Shown here: positions 22,483 through 34,681 of the stretch, one piece after another | How positions within the stretch are numbered: the stretch's first letter is position 1 | Layout: every line of letters starts with the position of its first letter | Assembly: GCA_030248215.1 (NCBI GenBank) | Contig: JASANG010000839.1 | Span: forward strand, 1-64,000 | Reading direction: 5' to 3' | Origin: Enoplolaimus lenunculus | Taxonomy: Eukaryota > Nematoda > Enoplea > Enoplida > Thoracostomopsidae | DNA length: 64,000 nucleotides | Program-made: the position numbers and the translations under genes | Notes under the pieces: generated by a model | What the model saw: the letters and a program-made list of their open reading frames with translations, nothing else | What the model was told of the DNA's origin: nothing | Database searches by the model: none

Positions 22483-23950
22483 CTATAATTGTTTTGTCGT
22501 AATCCATGAGATCCGTTTTGTAACTGAGCTACGGGGTATGAGGTAGGATTATTAGAGCTAAATTTTATGGGAATGCAAGTTGGAATGAGGATTGAAGTTT
22601 TGTAGAAATTTTAACTAAAACAAGAACTTCGGATACACTCAGCTAGTTGATGCATGGGTGGACCTTGGCATGTTAAAATGCCCTTATTTTTATATGAGGG
22701 TTGTAGATATATAGTCACAGACAAAATTAAGTGTTTTCGTGGCCCAGTTCCAATCCGTTGCTCTGATTACGATCGGTCGAGATATTGCGACCATAACGGT
22801 GATTGCGCAGTAATAATTATTGACCTATTTGTTAACGCGGTTATAACATCGGTTTGGAGGCACGACTGCGATTGTGTCTGTATGTTGACACGACTAGTCG
22901 CGGGCGAAGAAAAGAGACGGTTGTGTTTATTGCGCGCTCAATTCGGTCTGGGACTGTAGTTGAATCAGGTATTCAAAGAATATGCCGCAGTTCGATAGTT
23001 CGAGGTCCTATCGCCAAATGGCAGTAGGTGGTATAGTCCCCCATTGAGCATACTTTGTACTTTTTTGTTCGGTATTTTATTGTTTTTTGTTGCCGGAAGC
23101 GTTTTGCTCTTATAATGTCGCTTATGTGGGGTTGTGTGTATTGCGTGTCCAGTTTACCCGAAAATAAAGTGGCATTAAAAATAGCCAAAACAATTATTAA
23201 GCATGCTTTGCAAATGTTTAGATTTAGTGAAAAATGCATGCAAATGCGTTAATTTAAATTTTTTACCTTAGCTGGTGTGTTGCAAATTAGCACATTTTTT
23301 TCAGGCCAAGTCGGTGAAAAATAGCTCAGAATAAAAAAAGAAAGATCCAATTCTAAACAATTCTAAATTTATGCTACAGCTCGGTGTTTAATATTGACTG
23401 AATAGTCCGTGTTAATTATAAGTGCATGGCTAATAAACTCAGCCTAAACATAACCGTAAGTTTCTACGTCTTTCAGAGTCCCGCTGTTTCTCAGCTGCGC
23501 AGACGCCTATAATTTAAACACGGACCGATTGCATTATTGTTTTACTTGAAACAAATAAATGTTTTATTGTTTTGTATTGTTTTTTAAAAGAAAATGAGAG
23601 CGTTTGCGTGGTTGGTAAACAACCGCATGTTTTCTATGCCGATCTGGGAAGTTGGATTAACGTGTCAATTGTTAAACAGCTGAAAGTAGCGGCGTTGGAG
23701 CACGAATATTAGCTTCGAAAGAGTGTGTGAACACAGACAATATTCGTGTAGAGGTGAAACGAATTTTAGGTAAAAGTAAAGTTGAATGTTGATGTGCCGG
23801 AATTGCTGATACCTCCGGCAAAAATTCTACTGCAGCCAGAAGTCTTTTTTTATGTCAGAGGAGGAATCGAAGGTGTCTAACGGTTGTGCCTCGCAACGTT
23901 TTAGCTGACTAGGAGCATACTTGTATTATATAGTCGAGCAATAGTATATA
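22483..23950. other. STOML2-TRMT2A intergenic region
   Basis: About 1.5 kb separate the STOML2 stop from the first TRMT2A ATG. A short open frame at 22654-22959 has no recognisable motif. Near 23760-23870 there are weak CCGGAG-type motifs (CCTCCGGC, CAGCCAGAAG) that could be an eroded MITE-B remnant. Nothing else could be supported. Confidence 0.4.
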
Positions 23951-26900
23951 ATGAGTGAGTCGAACAAAGCTGCAACGGTGATTGTACACGGGTTTCGGGG
24001 GTATGTTGGCGTCAAAGAAATCAAAAAGTATCTTGCGAAATCAAGTATTTATCCCAAGCGAGTAAGTTGCTGCTTCGAGTATAGAAGAAATCGTTTAGAA
24101 TTTCCGCAGCTTTTAATCCTAAGCGTAAACCTAAACTGTGATACTATGTCTAAGCCTAAAACCAGCGACTGTAGCATGCTTCTGTCAAGAATGTAGCCAG
24201 ATCAAGTTACAGTTTAGTTTGCTGTTTTTCAGGAATTTTAACAGTTGGTGGCACCAAAAACGCCTCTTCGAAATTTCGGCCTACGCTACTTTCAGGCCCG
24301 GTTGATTTTGGTGAAACTGTAAAAGAGTGTGGGCTTAGATTTTAGACTACATTTTTTGCATAGCCTTACGCTTTAGATTTAAGTTTACGTTTTTCATCGC
24401 ATTAGGTTTAGGTATACGCTTTAATCTACTGTTACGGCCCTAAAAATAACATTTGCCGAAATTTTGGTTGAAGTTAACCTCCAGTTTCCAAATTGATTCT
24501 GTATCCAATATGCACAATGAGCAATGGTTCTGACTTACAGTTGTATTTCTGCAAAAAGTGTTTTTTGTTCTGAATACTGACCACGGCTGTTTTATCCTCG
24601 TTTTTATTTCAACGGTCGCATTTCTCGCACGTATATGAAGAACTAATATTGTTGTCATGTGGACATTTTGGTTTTTTGGCCAATGTAAAGAACATGGGCG
24701 GAGCAGTATTATAAGCATATTCCTAAACCTAAGTCTAAGTGTAAGCCTAAGCGTAAAAATAAGCATATTCCTACGCCTAAGGTTGAACCAAGCAAAAAAT
24801 TAGTGTAATGCTTAATCGTAATCTTTTTTAGTCCCACAGAAAAACGTTCTGCTCCTGATCTTTACATGGGCCGGTTTTTTAAACCGCGAGGCATTCCAGA
24901 CTCCATGTTTTCATAAACGAGACTCAAAAACGTTCCTGGATGCAGTCGCATAATAGTTGCATGGGAGGGGGTGAAACATGACGTGTTTATAAAATAGCGA
25001 AATTTTTTGCGATTTTGGTGCACGGCCGACCTTTTTAACTTTAAGGAACAAAAACCTGATACGTTTGAATCCTTTTCGCTGGTGAGAACTTCCGCATACA
25101 GTTCATATATTATGATTCACTATAAAAAAATACGGCCCATGTAAAGATCAGGGGACGAACGTTTTTCTGTGACACTAAAAAAGACTAAGCTTACGCCTTG
25201 ACTCATTTTTTGCTTGGCTTACGCTTAGGCTTAAAAATATTCTTATTAGGCTTCAGAATATGCTTTATAATACTGTTCCTTCCCTGTTGTTCACATTGTC
25301 CAAAAATACTAATATAATCCCTCAAATAAGACCATTAAATTGATTAATATATTTTCTTTGAATTTTTTTCTGTTTAGGAATTCTTTGCCCAGAAAACTTT
25401 TTATCTTTCTTGGTGAAAATGTTGTTGTATAAGTGAGAGGTTTGTACAATCGTCTTTCTGACCAGCATCACAGAGCTTTAGATTGTTGTTTTTTACTTAA
25501 ATTTTGCAGAATTGGTTTTTTGAAAATTTGTTCATGGCGACTACTGTAATTTTTCTGAATGAGTCACGTTTAGTTTATTGTTATATTGTTTTAATTTCAG
25601 TGCAATCTTCAAAAAGATCACGCATACCTTGGATTTGTAAACGCTGTTGATGCTGAAGATGCAATTAGGAAGTTGGATGGCGCGATGTGGCGTAAATACA
25701 ATCTTAAAGCATCGGTAGCACAAAGTGCCAGGTCTGACCGGAAACAGCAACCGCCCGTCAGAGACCCTTCAACGGATTTGGAGCAGGTTGTGTCGCCGGA
25801 AGTTGCCATGCTCGATGCTGTCACCCCGTTGGCCCGACTAAGCTACAACGAACAGCTGCGCCAGAAAAGCACCGATGCTAAAGTGTTGCTGAGAACAATT
25901 GTCAACGAAATCAAACGAGTTTCGAAATCAACGATAGCGAATACCGAAGGCTTGTTGGATGAATTCAGGCCGTCTCCTGTTACTGAGGTACGTAAGCTGA
26001 GGTTTGAGCGTTGTACTTTGTCGTACGGCAACGAACGGTGCCACAAGTTGAAAATTAATGTTTGTTAGCAAATTGATATGCGGTGGCATGCGGTAATTCA
26101 CTTACGCTGCCAGAAGGCATTAGAATAATCAAAAAGTATAGCGCCAGTCTACGATAATTCGAAATTATCAGTGTTTAGTAATTATTGAAGTAAACTTTAT
26201 CTTTTTTTGGCAATATGTTAATTTCAACTAAGTAGCGTAAGCTTTCTTAACACAGTGTTGTACCCCTGATATACCAAATATCACCAGTTGACGATAGGTC
26301 TTGTACCTTTGAAGCCAGTGAATCAGAAGTTTATCCACATTCCCGGATTATATGTAGTGGAACTTGTGCACATTTGGGTATAAGTTTTGTATAGCGATAC
26401 GCTGGAACTGTGTCAAAATTACGTATCGTCGATGTTTTTGTTTTGTAATTAAAATGTGAATATTTGAATATTTAATTGCAGGGTTATCGAAACAAATGTG
26501 AGTTTCATGTCGGTTATGACGCAGACCGCAAGCCGTCGGTGGGATTTCGACCGGCGAAAATTGGAAAATCAACCAACGCAAGCGTGGATTATAAATTGGT
26601 TGTATTCCCTAACGCTTGTACGCATATTCCGCAACGAATGAAGTATGTGTTGGAAAAATTTCAGGTAAACTATGTTCTTACTATTAATTGATGATGTCTC
26701 TTATATAAGAATGTGCGACATCATAAAATGTATACAGCGCGCCTTGCATTTTTGACCGTAATTACGTTTTGGCCGTAGTTATATGTTAACGATGATTATA
26801 CGACGTGATGTTACAGGCAAAAACTGCTCGAAACAAGTGAAATTACTAGTCAGACTAAGGGTAAAAAATAAGATTATTGTGCTTTTGAATTACTGAAATT

Positions 26901-29900
26901 ACAAAGCTAATTGCGGCCACCTCAAGGTGCAGTCTTTACAAGCATTATAGCAAATGTCACTAACATTATGATTTGCTCTCGTTCTTATAATTATTTTTGA
27001 ATCTATTTGATTTTTTGCTAAATTTAGCAGTCAAATTTTAAAATAAGTGATGCGGCACATTTGTAAGTACAAAGTGAAAAATTTGATAATAGGGCTCTAC
27101 ACACATTTTAAGAATACTGCGGTGAACAAAAACTTGTAATAGGTAAATGTTTTAAAAAATATTGATTTGAAAAATCTGGCGATAGATGCTAGACACATTT
27201 GAGAATACAAAACTGAAAAATGGCTTGTTTTTGTTTCAGGAATATATTCGAACGTCGCCATACACACCGTTTGATGTGGTAGAGCATACTGGTGTCTGGC
27301 GACAAATCACGCTTCGTTGTTTTTGGTTCGATATCATGATTGTAGTTACCATTCATCCTCAGTCACTTTCAGAAAGCGAAGTGTCACAACTCAAGGCTGA
27401 ACTTAGTGAATTGTGGATGGATTTGTGTGGAAATTCGACTAAATTTGAACAAAGGTTTTACGTAACTTCAGTGTATTTTCAAAAACTTGTCAATAGCAGT
27501 GATACCCCTGTATACGAGCTTTTGGCTGGTGCACCGTACGTTTATGAAACTTTATTCAGTAACCGGTTTCGGGTTTCACCAGCGGCTTTTTTTCAAACAA
27601 ATACACTCGGGGCAGAAGTGATGTACAGGGTGATCGCAGAGTTGGCGCTGGATGGCATAGCTAATTTTGCGGGTACCAAAAGTCAAGGTCGGGATAGAGA
27701 AGCCCAGGAGGTAAGCGTGACAGCTGGAAAGAGGAATTGTGAACAGGACGGGGACAAAATGGTGGAAAACGAAAAACGAACCGGAGTTTTTGATAGGGTG
27801 ATCTTGGAAGCTGAGGAGCGACAGGAATTTCTTGCAGGGTCGGTAGGAATCGATGATGCTTCCAATCGAACAGAGATAATTGAAATGGGAACAGCTGGAA
27901 TTGACCGGACTGGGATGCCAGGTAGTTCAAGTATACCATGTGATCAGCTCGATGTTTGTGAGCCTTTGACAAAGAAACCATGCATGATTAATGTAAGCGA
28001 AGAAGATAGCAATGGTACAAATTTAGAAGGGGGCTTAAATGGGCACCGGATAGTGGTGAATAGCCAGCAACACGACGGGAATTTAGAATTGGGTAATTTG
28101 ACTAAGGTAATAGCAGTTGGAAAGATGAAACCAGACAATGGCAAGAATAGGGATTTAGAACTGGTTTATGGTGGAAATAAATCTGATGAAATGAATCGGA
28201 TTAAGTGTGATTTGATTGGTCAGACGGTTGGAGATTGTAATGTCGGAAAAGGTAACAAATCAGCTACTGAGGTACAGGAAAAATTAATCAAAGATCATGG
28301 TTTGGCCGAAGGTAAATTTGTCGCCGGGGGTCATAGCAGAAGGCCAGGAGTCGAAAGTAAAAGCAGCGTGGTGTTGTACGATATCTGTTGCGGAACTGGA
28401 ACTATTGGGATTTCGTTGGCGCATTTGGTTGAGAAAGTTGTTGGAATTGAGTTGTGTTCCGACGCGGTGAATGATGCTAAAGCGAACGCGCATGCGGCTG
28501 GTGTGGCGGAGAAATGCGAGTTCGTCCAAGGAAAAGCTGAAGAGGTAAGTGTTGGTTTTCTGCAATATTATTTTCAAAAACGCCTAGCAATGGCTGAATA
28601 ATTTGAACATAGCAAATTATGCTCTTTCTCGATAGCTTTGCTGGAATGTTAACAAGCAGTCCCTGAAACGGTCAGAGAGACGGGGTACGATTGTCCAGTG
28701 TCGTGCTTAGCGCCCAGAGATCGCCAAATGGGTCACATCACATCCAGGGATCTAGTACAATATTTTAAGATACGGATTTAACGCAGAAAATATAAGCCTG
28801 AGACAGTATGACATCCACGTCGCTACGTGCAATGCTTCACTAGGTCAACCCGTTACTGCCCGCACTACTTTTGCCGGTGTCACGTTTTCTTTAGAAGGTA
28901 CAAAACGAAGCTGTTTTACAAAGAACTAGTTATTTTTTCGGTCAGCTCGTCAGGCAGGACAGTGACGCCGCTACCGCCTCCCTACTCCGAAGGAGGTTTC
29001 GGAACCTATTGGGTTTCCCGCAAAACCAATCTACAATGTGATTTGAAAAAATTTAGAGCCTTCGGTGCGATTCAGGGTAAGCAATGTGTTATTTACGCTC
29101 ATTTGGCTTCGTTCACCAGTTTTCTTCTGCCATTATGCATTGTGCTCCCGCGTAAGTGCGTCCAATTTTTGAATACGCTGTTGCACTGGTTGATACCTTA
29201 CAAATTGCTCTGTTCCGCAGCCGGCATCTCGGATAACCTAGCCGGGAACGTGAGGAAGGACTTAAAAACTTGGGCGACGATAAAGTGTCATATATATGAA
29301 TCAGTTATACCATGATTTGCATTTAACGGAAACGGAAACTTCAATCAGATGACACTTTCACTATAGTTGTTGGAACACAATAAATTAAATCAAAATGCAC
29401 AATGAATGGTGGTCTGTAAAATATTTCGCTGTCCGGTTCCATTTTCGGGTTTCGGTTCCTTTTTCAATATTTTCGCATATGGATTACTTAAATTATATTT
29501 TGTGCGATTTTTGTGATTACTACTCACTGTATACGCGTTCAGTTGCGTATTCCAATTTTATAGTTTTTTTGTTATATTTCAGGTATTCTTTCACGCAGCT
29601 AAACGTTCGTTAGAACAGTTGAATCAACCGTGTTATAACAATAACGATTTTAATAAAATAAATAATAATAATAATAATATTAATAATTTTAATAATAATA
29701 ATAATAATAGTAATAATAATGAAACTAATAGTAATAATATCAAAAATAGTAACAGAATGGATTTCATTACTATTGGCATCATGGATCCGCCTCGTGCAGG
29801 TTTACCAGATAAAATAATTCGTGCAGTTCGCGAGTTTTCAACGTTAAAACGTCTAATATACGTTTCGTGTGAACCGAAATTAGCGTCAAAAAATTTTATT

Positions 29901-30023
29901 GATCTTTGCCGACCGACGTCAAATAAATACATCGGAATACCGTTTGAACTCAAAAAAGTTGTTCCTGTCGATATGTTCCCACAAACGAAATTGTGTGAAT
30001 GGGTTATGGTATTTGAAAGATGA
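23951..30023 (+). CDS. TRMT2A: TRMT2A, tRNA (uracil-5-)-methyltransferase homologue A, five exons, 808 aa
   Basis: Exons are 23951-24061, 25601-25987, 26482-26664, 27240-28544 and 29583-30023; all joins are phase 0. The enzyme makes 5-methyluridine at position 54 of cytosolic tRNAs. An RRM lies at about residues 9-90 (TVIVHGFRGYVGVKEIKKYL; HAYLGFVNAVDAEDAI). DAVTPLARLSYNEQLRQK and RNKCEFHVG follow. The catalytic part has FRVSPAAFFQTNTLGAEVMY, SAM motif I YDICCGTGTIGISL, DPPRAGL, YVSCEPK with the nucleophilic cysteine, and FPQTKLCEWVMVFER. Human TRMT2A has 625 residues. The excess comes from a hydrophilic insertion of about 235 residues (about 366-600) just before motif I and an Asn-rich insertion (about 679-720) before DPPRAGL. 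Both are inside open exons and look translated. Intron 1 holds two MITE-C copies with perfect target duplications. Confidence 0.93.
24678..24872. mobile_element. MITE-C copy with perfect 8-bp duplication GGTTTTTT (TRMT2A intron 1)
   Basis: Inverted termini GGCCAATGTAAAGAACA and GATCTTTACATGGGCC enclose CTAAGCCTAAG-like hexamers. GGTTTTTT is repeated at 24670-24677 and 24873-24880. No protein is encoded. Confidence 0.85.
25134..25301. mobile_element. MITE-C copy with perfect 8-bp duplication AAAAATAC (TRMT2A intron 1)
   Basis: Termini are GGCCCATGTAAAGATCAGGG and CCTGTTGTTCACATTGTCC, with TTAGGCTTA-like hexamers inside, in the opposite orientation to the copy at 24678. AAAAATAC is repeated at 25126-25133 and 25302-25309. 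Confidence 0.85.
28545..29582. other. TRMT2A intron 4, no element recognised
   Basis: This intron of about 1 kb contains a 162-codon open frame at 28827-29315. Its translation has no motif known to me, and no splice signals would join it to the flanking exons in frame, so it was left as intron. No transposon ends were seen. Confidence 0.45.
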
Positions 30024-30198
30024 TGATTAAACGCTGGTTATGGATGTCGAAATGTAAGTTGTATTTTCAACAGAACATCTATTCCCAGTTAGTAATTTAG
30101 TCTCCAGTACAGCAAACGGTAACAGATGGTAATCGGTCAAACTGGTGCATAATATATACAAGCAAAGACAAATTAAATGCGAAAAATGTGCTGGATTT

Positions 30199-30615
30199 CG
30201 AAGTATGCTCGTTGGTCGCTGTTTGTCGAAGTGTGCTCGTTGGTCACTGTTGGTCGAAGTGTGCTCGTTGGTCGCTGTTTGTCGAAGTGTGCTCGTTGGT
30301 CGCTGTTTGTCGAAGTGTGCTCGTTGGTCGCTGTTTGTCGAAGTGTGCTCGTTGGTCGCTGTTTGTCGAAGTGTGCTCGTTGGTCGCTGTTTGTCGAAGT
30401 GTGCTCGTTGGTCGCTGTTTGTCGAAGTGTGCTCGTTGGTCGCTGTTGGTCGAAGTGTGCTCGTTGGTCGCTGTTTGTCGAAGTGTGCTCGTTGGTCGCT
30501 GTTTGTCGAAGTGTGCTCGTTGGTCGCTGTTTGTCGAAGTGTGCTCGTTGGTCGCTGTTTGTCGAAGTGTGCTCGTTGGTCGCTTTTGTCGAAGTGTGCT
30601 CGTTGGTCGCTGTTT
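30199..30615. repeat. 28-bp minisatellite, about 15 copies
   Basis: The unit is GTGTGCTCGTTGGTCGCTGT followed by TTGTCGAA, repeated almost without change. A few copies have single-base variants and one is 27 bp. It starts about 175 bp past the TRMT2A stop codon and may be in its 3' untranslated region. Because 28 is not a multiple of three and no frame meets a stop, all three forward frames are open; this is a by-product of the repeat, not evidence for a protein. Confidence 0.9.
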
Positions 30616-32092
30616 GGAATGATTCAGAAGTCTCCTATCGCCAACTGGCGATTGGCGCTAGAGAGAATATGTGTAAGGCGTTTAGTTGCCTGGATGAAGG
30701 ATAAAGGAGTTCTTGTGACGATTGCTGTTGTAAGGTGAAAGTTGTTTGGTTGACGGCACGTTTGACGTTTCATTGTGCTTTGAACTTGTCGTGTGGCACC
30801 GGACGGCGCGGGTGGTCAAAAAATTTTGTATACAAAATAGATATGCTGTCCCATAGGGTAATAAACGCCCGTGGGTGTACGGTTCCGAATGGTGACAGAC
30901 GTCATCAAAAGTATAACGCAAATGACAGGTTTGGCGTTTTACGAACTGAAAATTTTTTAGCGTTTTTTGTGTACTTTTTGTTGTTTGATATGTATATTTT
31001 TAGGGTCGCTGTTTACTTGTTTACATGTATGACAGAGTAAATTTTTAATTTAACGTGTTTACCGTGTAAGTAATTTCTCAACGTAAGTATATGGGGTTGA
31101 TAGAAGCTAAGATTTGGTGTCAGATGCGATGAAAGTTAACGGTCCGGATTAATACTTGTAATCCGTTTTACAAAGACGAATCCAGGAATGTTTAATTTGG
31201 AACAGACTGAAGCATGTAAAACGTTTTAAAACTGGGGTCCGGATTCAAACCAGGGTGACAACAAGGATCGGATTCGGAAAAAAATGTAGTTCGGATTCGG
31301 TTGTGAATGCCAAATTCCGCAATATGTTATTTTTTCATTTTTAAACGATATGTTAAATAGCTTGTATAAATCAAATTTCTTTTTCAGGTTTAAACAAATT
31401 ATAGACGTACTATATCAGTAACGAATGGTCATGGAGGGCATGTTAAAAAATAACAGTCCGTAACCGAATAACATGGAGTACCCTCTGGAGAGGCCATATA
31501 AATATCAGTCCCCACTTTTATTCGGGTCACTACAGTAGTTGTACTCAGTTAGGCTCATTGTGTTTTTATATCGGATGTCAACGGCGTTTTTCACCTTTCA
31601 CCAGGGTACAACTGAAAGCTTGCCTCTTACTCCGGCAGAAAAGCAACCTCCGGCTTCGGCAGGATTTCTGCCAGAGGTTTCAGCAAATTCGGTAGTGAAA
31701 TTTGTTATAGTTTTACAAGAGTTGTATCGTTTGGTTCATTTGTCTTTTAGTTTTGGACAATTTCAGTGGGGATACTTGTCGGGAGTTGTTTAACATAAGC
31801 TTAAAAGCAAAATTTTGGACAACACTACAGATAATTGCTAAACTTAGCAAATTGAACAGTATATATTTCAACTTTATTTCGCTTCACATTGCTCCGGCAA
31901 CTTGTTGACCTCCAACTCCGGTATTTTTCACTTCCGGTTGAACTATGCCGTTCAATGTGGGGTTTCAGCATCCTAAGCTCCGTATTCTTATATGTGTGGA
32001 ACACCTATCTGTAGTTGTGTTGTAACATTCGAACTAACGCATGCTGACACTAAAAAATTGGGACATTTTTCGCATTTGATTTGCTCTTTTCG
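30616..32092. other. Intergenic region with old element fragments
   Basis: No gene was recognised. At about 31405-31533 there is the right part of a MITE-D element, ending TTATTCGGGTCACTACAG. At about 31598-31950 there is a degenerate MITE-B copy starting CAGGGTACAACTGAAAG with CTCCGGC motifs and a worn right end (TTCCGGTTGAAC). Confidence 0.5.
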
Positions 32093-32100
32093 TGTACCAA

Positions 32101-33063
32101 CAGGGATGGGTGGTCTCGGTCTAAAAAGTGTGACCGAGACTGAGACCGAGACCAAGACTGAGACCGAGAGCGAGACCCCGACCCAGACCCAACCTACTCA
32201 GACCGAGACTTTTGGTGTCGGGCTCGTCAAAAGTTTTGAATATTTTTATCAGCCCAGAATTGCCGTTTAATTCATTTACTTATATAAATCGCCGCCAAAC
32301 TTTATTTTTTCAATGTCTATCACATAGGAATAGTGGCACAAACTCAACGATTGAAAACGTTCACAAAACAACTATCTCCCAAGTCCAATTATAACAGACG
32401 TTGTGCACATATGAAAATGAACTTAAGCGGATTATATGCGACTGTCAGTGCCAGTATTAATGAAAACATTACTTGGTGAACAACTCTGCAAAAACCTCAG
32501 TAACTTTGCGTGCGGTGTGTAATTTTATTGTTTACTTTCACACCTCCATACCTAAGCTGAAGCGTAAACCTAAACCTAAGCCATCCATGCCATAATGTAG
32601 TAAGATAATCACTTTGAGGGCACTTGAGACTTTATTAATACAATCATAGTGTTGAATGAACTAAAACAAGTACCCAATTTTAGTGGTTCAAAGAAGTGTA
32701 AGGAAGTGGGTGAAGATTTTCTTACCCGCGCTACGCTTTACCAGCGGGAATTTTATTTTTTTACCAGCGGGTATACCCATGCCAAATTTTGTTACCCGTA
32801 CCCACATTACCCGTGTGTATGCGCGGGTAGCGTACAGCTCTGGGTGGTTCACGCATGTAGTACATTTTGTCTAAAATACGAGCAAAACATTGCTGTTTCT
32901 TTTCATCAACTCAAACGAGCTCAGCTAATAGCAATTGTTCACCGGTTTTTCACCTCTTTGGTGTCCATTACTCAAGAAAAGCGAGACCGAAACCGAAATC
33001 AAGACCGGCTAAATTCAAAGACTTGCCGAGATCGAGATCAGAGACCGAGACCGCCCATGCGTG
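32101..33063. mobile_element. hAT-like non-autonomous element with GAGACC motifs (element F)
   Basis: The ends are CAGGGATGGGTGGTCTCGGT and GAGACCGAGACCGCCCATGC followed by GTG. The 8-mers TGTACCAA (32093-32100) and TGGACCAA (33064-33071) flank it and differ at one base. Both subterminal regions are packed with GAGACC/GGTCTC motifs. The middle, about 32690-32840, carries ACCCG/CGGGTA-rich sequence that may be another inserted fragment. No transposase frame is evident. Confidence 0.72.
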
Positions 33064-34259
33064 TGGACCAATTTCGAGTTCAACAACTGCAATAGTTAGC
33101 TAGTTTAAAAACCTTGTTAGTAACACTGATGATATTTGCTATACACATATGAGAATGCGGTCCCAGGGGTGTATTTGATTTTATAATTGCAGGTCTGTTA
33201 TTCACCTACTTTATGCGTTTGTTATAGTTGTGCTTGTTTTTAAATCTTCTTAATATAGACTTAACGCTCAATATACGTACGTCCTGGGTAGTAAGCCTTG
33301 TGTGGATATGGACAATAATTTTGAGGTATTTTATACGTTATAATACTTTATCTCTAAATCTTTCGTAGACGCTGTCGAATGAGAAATTAATGTGCTAAGA
33401 TACGCCGCGTTGACTATGGATTTTAAGCAACTTTCTAATGGTCTGTGATCCAGTCTCAAAAACGGGGGGTGCAGTGTTTAATCGGTTGTAAAGTGCGAGG
33501 CTTGGGGTGTGTGCAGCTGTTTTGCTACAGGATAATATGGATAGCTACATTTTAACAGGATACTGGTAGAACGGTTTTCGGGATTGTGAGTTTTGGTCGT
33601 TGTTGTGGTTTTAATTTTGCTGGTTGCTTTGGAAGCGGTGTATTGCGGTTTATGTTTGTTTGTTGAGTGAATAAAATTCGTTATACGACGCGGCTAAAAT
33701 TGCCTAAACCTGGAGCTACTACAATGTTTGCTGTAACCTGGTCGATCGCTTTGATTTTCTCAAAAAAATAATCAGGTTTTGAAAGTTTTTGCATATCTGA
33801 AGTGTCTCGTGATATTTTTTTGATTATTCTGAAAGAACCGTAATATAAAACATGTAAATGTTTTTAAATTGGACACTTTTTTGGGCAATAGGGCCAATTA
33901 AAGATCAGGGGCGGAACGTTTTTTACGCGCGGGACTGCAATAGACTAACGTTTACGCCTTGGAGACGAATTTTTTTCGCTTTGGGTTTGGCGTAGACATT
34001 ACGGCTGTTCTACACGAAAAAATGTGCAGTTTACACTGAACAGTTGCATTAGGTTAGTTAAAAATATTGATACAAAAAGTTCATCGCATGCCAGACACTA
34101 TCGTATTTGGTGTGAAGTTTGAAGAAATACAGCATCCACAGGTGCTGTTGGTTGTTAGTTTGAAAACCTATTGCTAAGTGGCGAGAGTCGCTTAAATTAG
34201 TTAAAAAACGGGCGTTAACCAGGTTGGCATCTGTTCGTAGCATCTGTTGGCAGTCGGCT
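33064..34259. other. Intergenic region with partial MITE-C
   Basis: No gene was recognised. About 33892-34005 holds a MITE-C left end (GGCCAATTAAAGATCAGGGG) with the right terminus missing. Confidence 0.45.
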
Positions 34260-34442
34260 GGCCAATGTATACAACAGGGTCCTAACAGTAGTATAAGCGT
34301 ATTCTTAAGCCTAAGCGTAAGAATGAGTCGGAATGAGCTTACGCCTAAGCTTAATTCTAAGCAAAAAAATAGTGTAAAGCTTATGCTTACTCATGTTGCA
34401 GTTCTTCAGAAAAACGTTCCGCCCATGATTTTTACATTGACC
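34260..34442. mobile_element. MITE-C copy
   Basis: Termini GGCCAATGTATACAACAGGG and CATGATTTTTACATTGACC are inverted repeats, with CCTAAG-type hexamers inside. The flanking 8-mers do not match well, so the insertion is probably old. Confidence 0.6.
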
Positions 34443-34493
34443 ACTCATGTGATACGTTTTCAAACAGGTAAACTACAGCAATTGCGCAAGTCA

Positions 34494-34681
34494 AACGCTA
34501 CTTGAAAATAGGACAAAAATGAAATGAAAACCATGGGTTGCGTTTCGATGCTCATGAACGCTACTTAAAAATAGGACAAAAATGAAATGAAAACCATGGG
34601 TTGCGTTTCGATGCTCATGAACGCTACTTAAAAATAGGACAAAAATGAAATGAAAACCATGGGTTGCGTTTCGATGCTCAT
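34494..34681. repeat. 63-bp tandem triplication
   Basis: Three almost identical 63-bp units contain GCTACTTAAAAATAGGAC and ACCATGGGTTGCGTTTCGAT. Units start near 34494, 34556 and 34619; the last is slightly short. Confidence 0.85.

Noticed and set aside
22654-22959. Small plus-strand gene between STOML2 and TRMT2A
   Set aside because: No motif, no start context and no homologue that I can recall; its composition is like the surrounding intergenic DNA.
28827-29315. A 162-codon open frame as a nested gene
   Set aside because: It lies in TRMT2A intron 4, has no recognisable motif and cannot be spliced in frame to the flanking exons.
30199-30615. CRISPR array
   Set aside because: The repeats are contiguous without unique spacers, and the genome is clearly eukaryotic.
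30145-30738. Three overlapping plus-strand open frames of 144-197 codons as proteins
   Set aside because: They are produced by the 28-bp minisatellite being stop-free in every frame; the peptides are only the repeat read in shifted phase.
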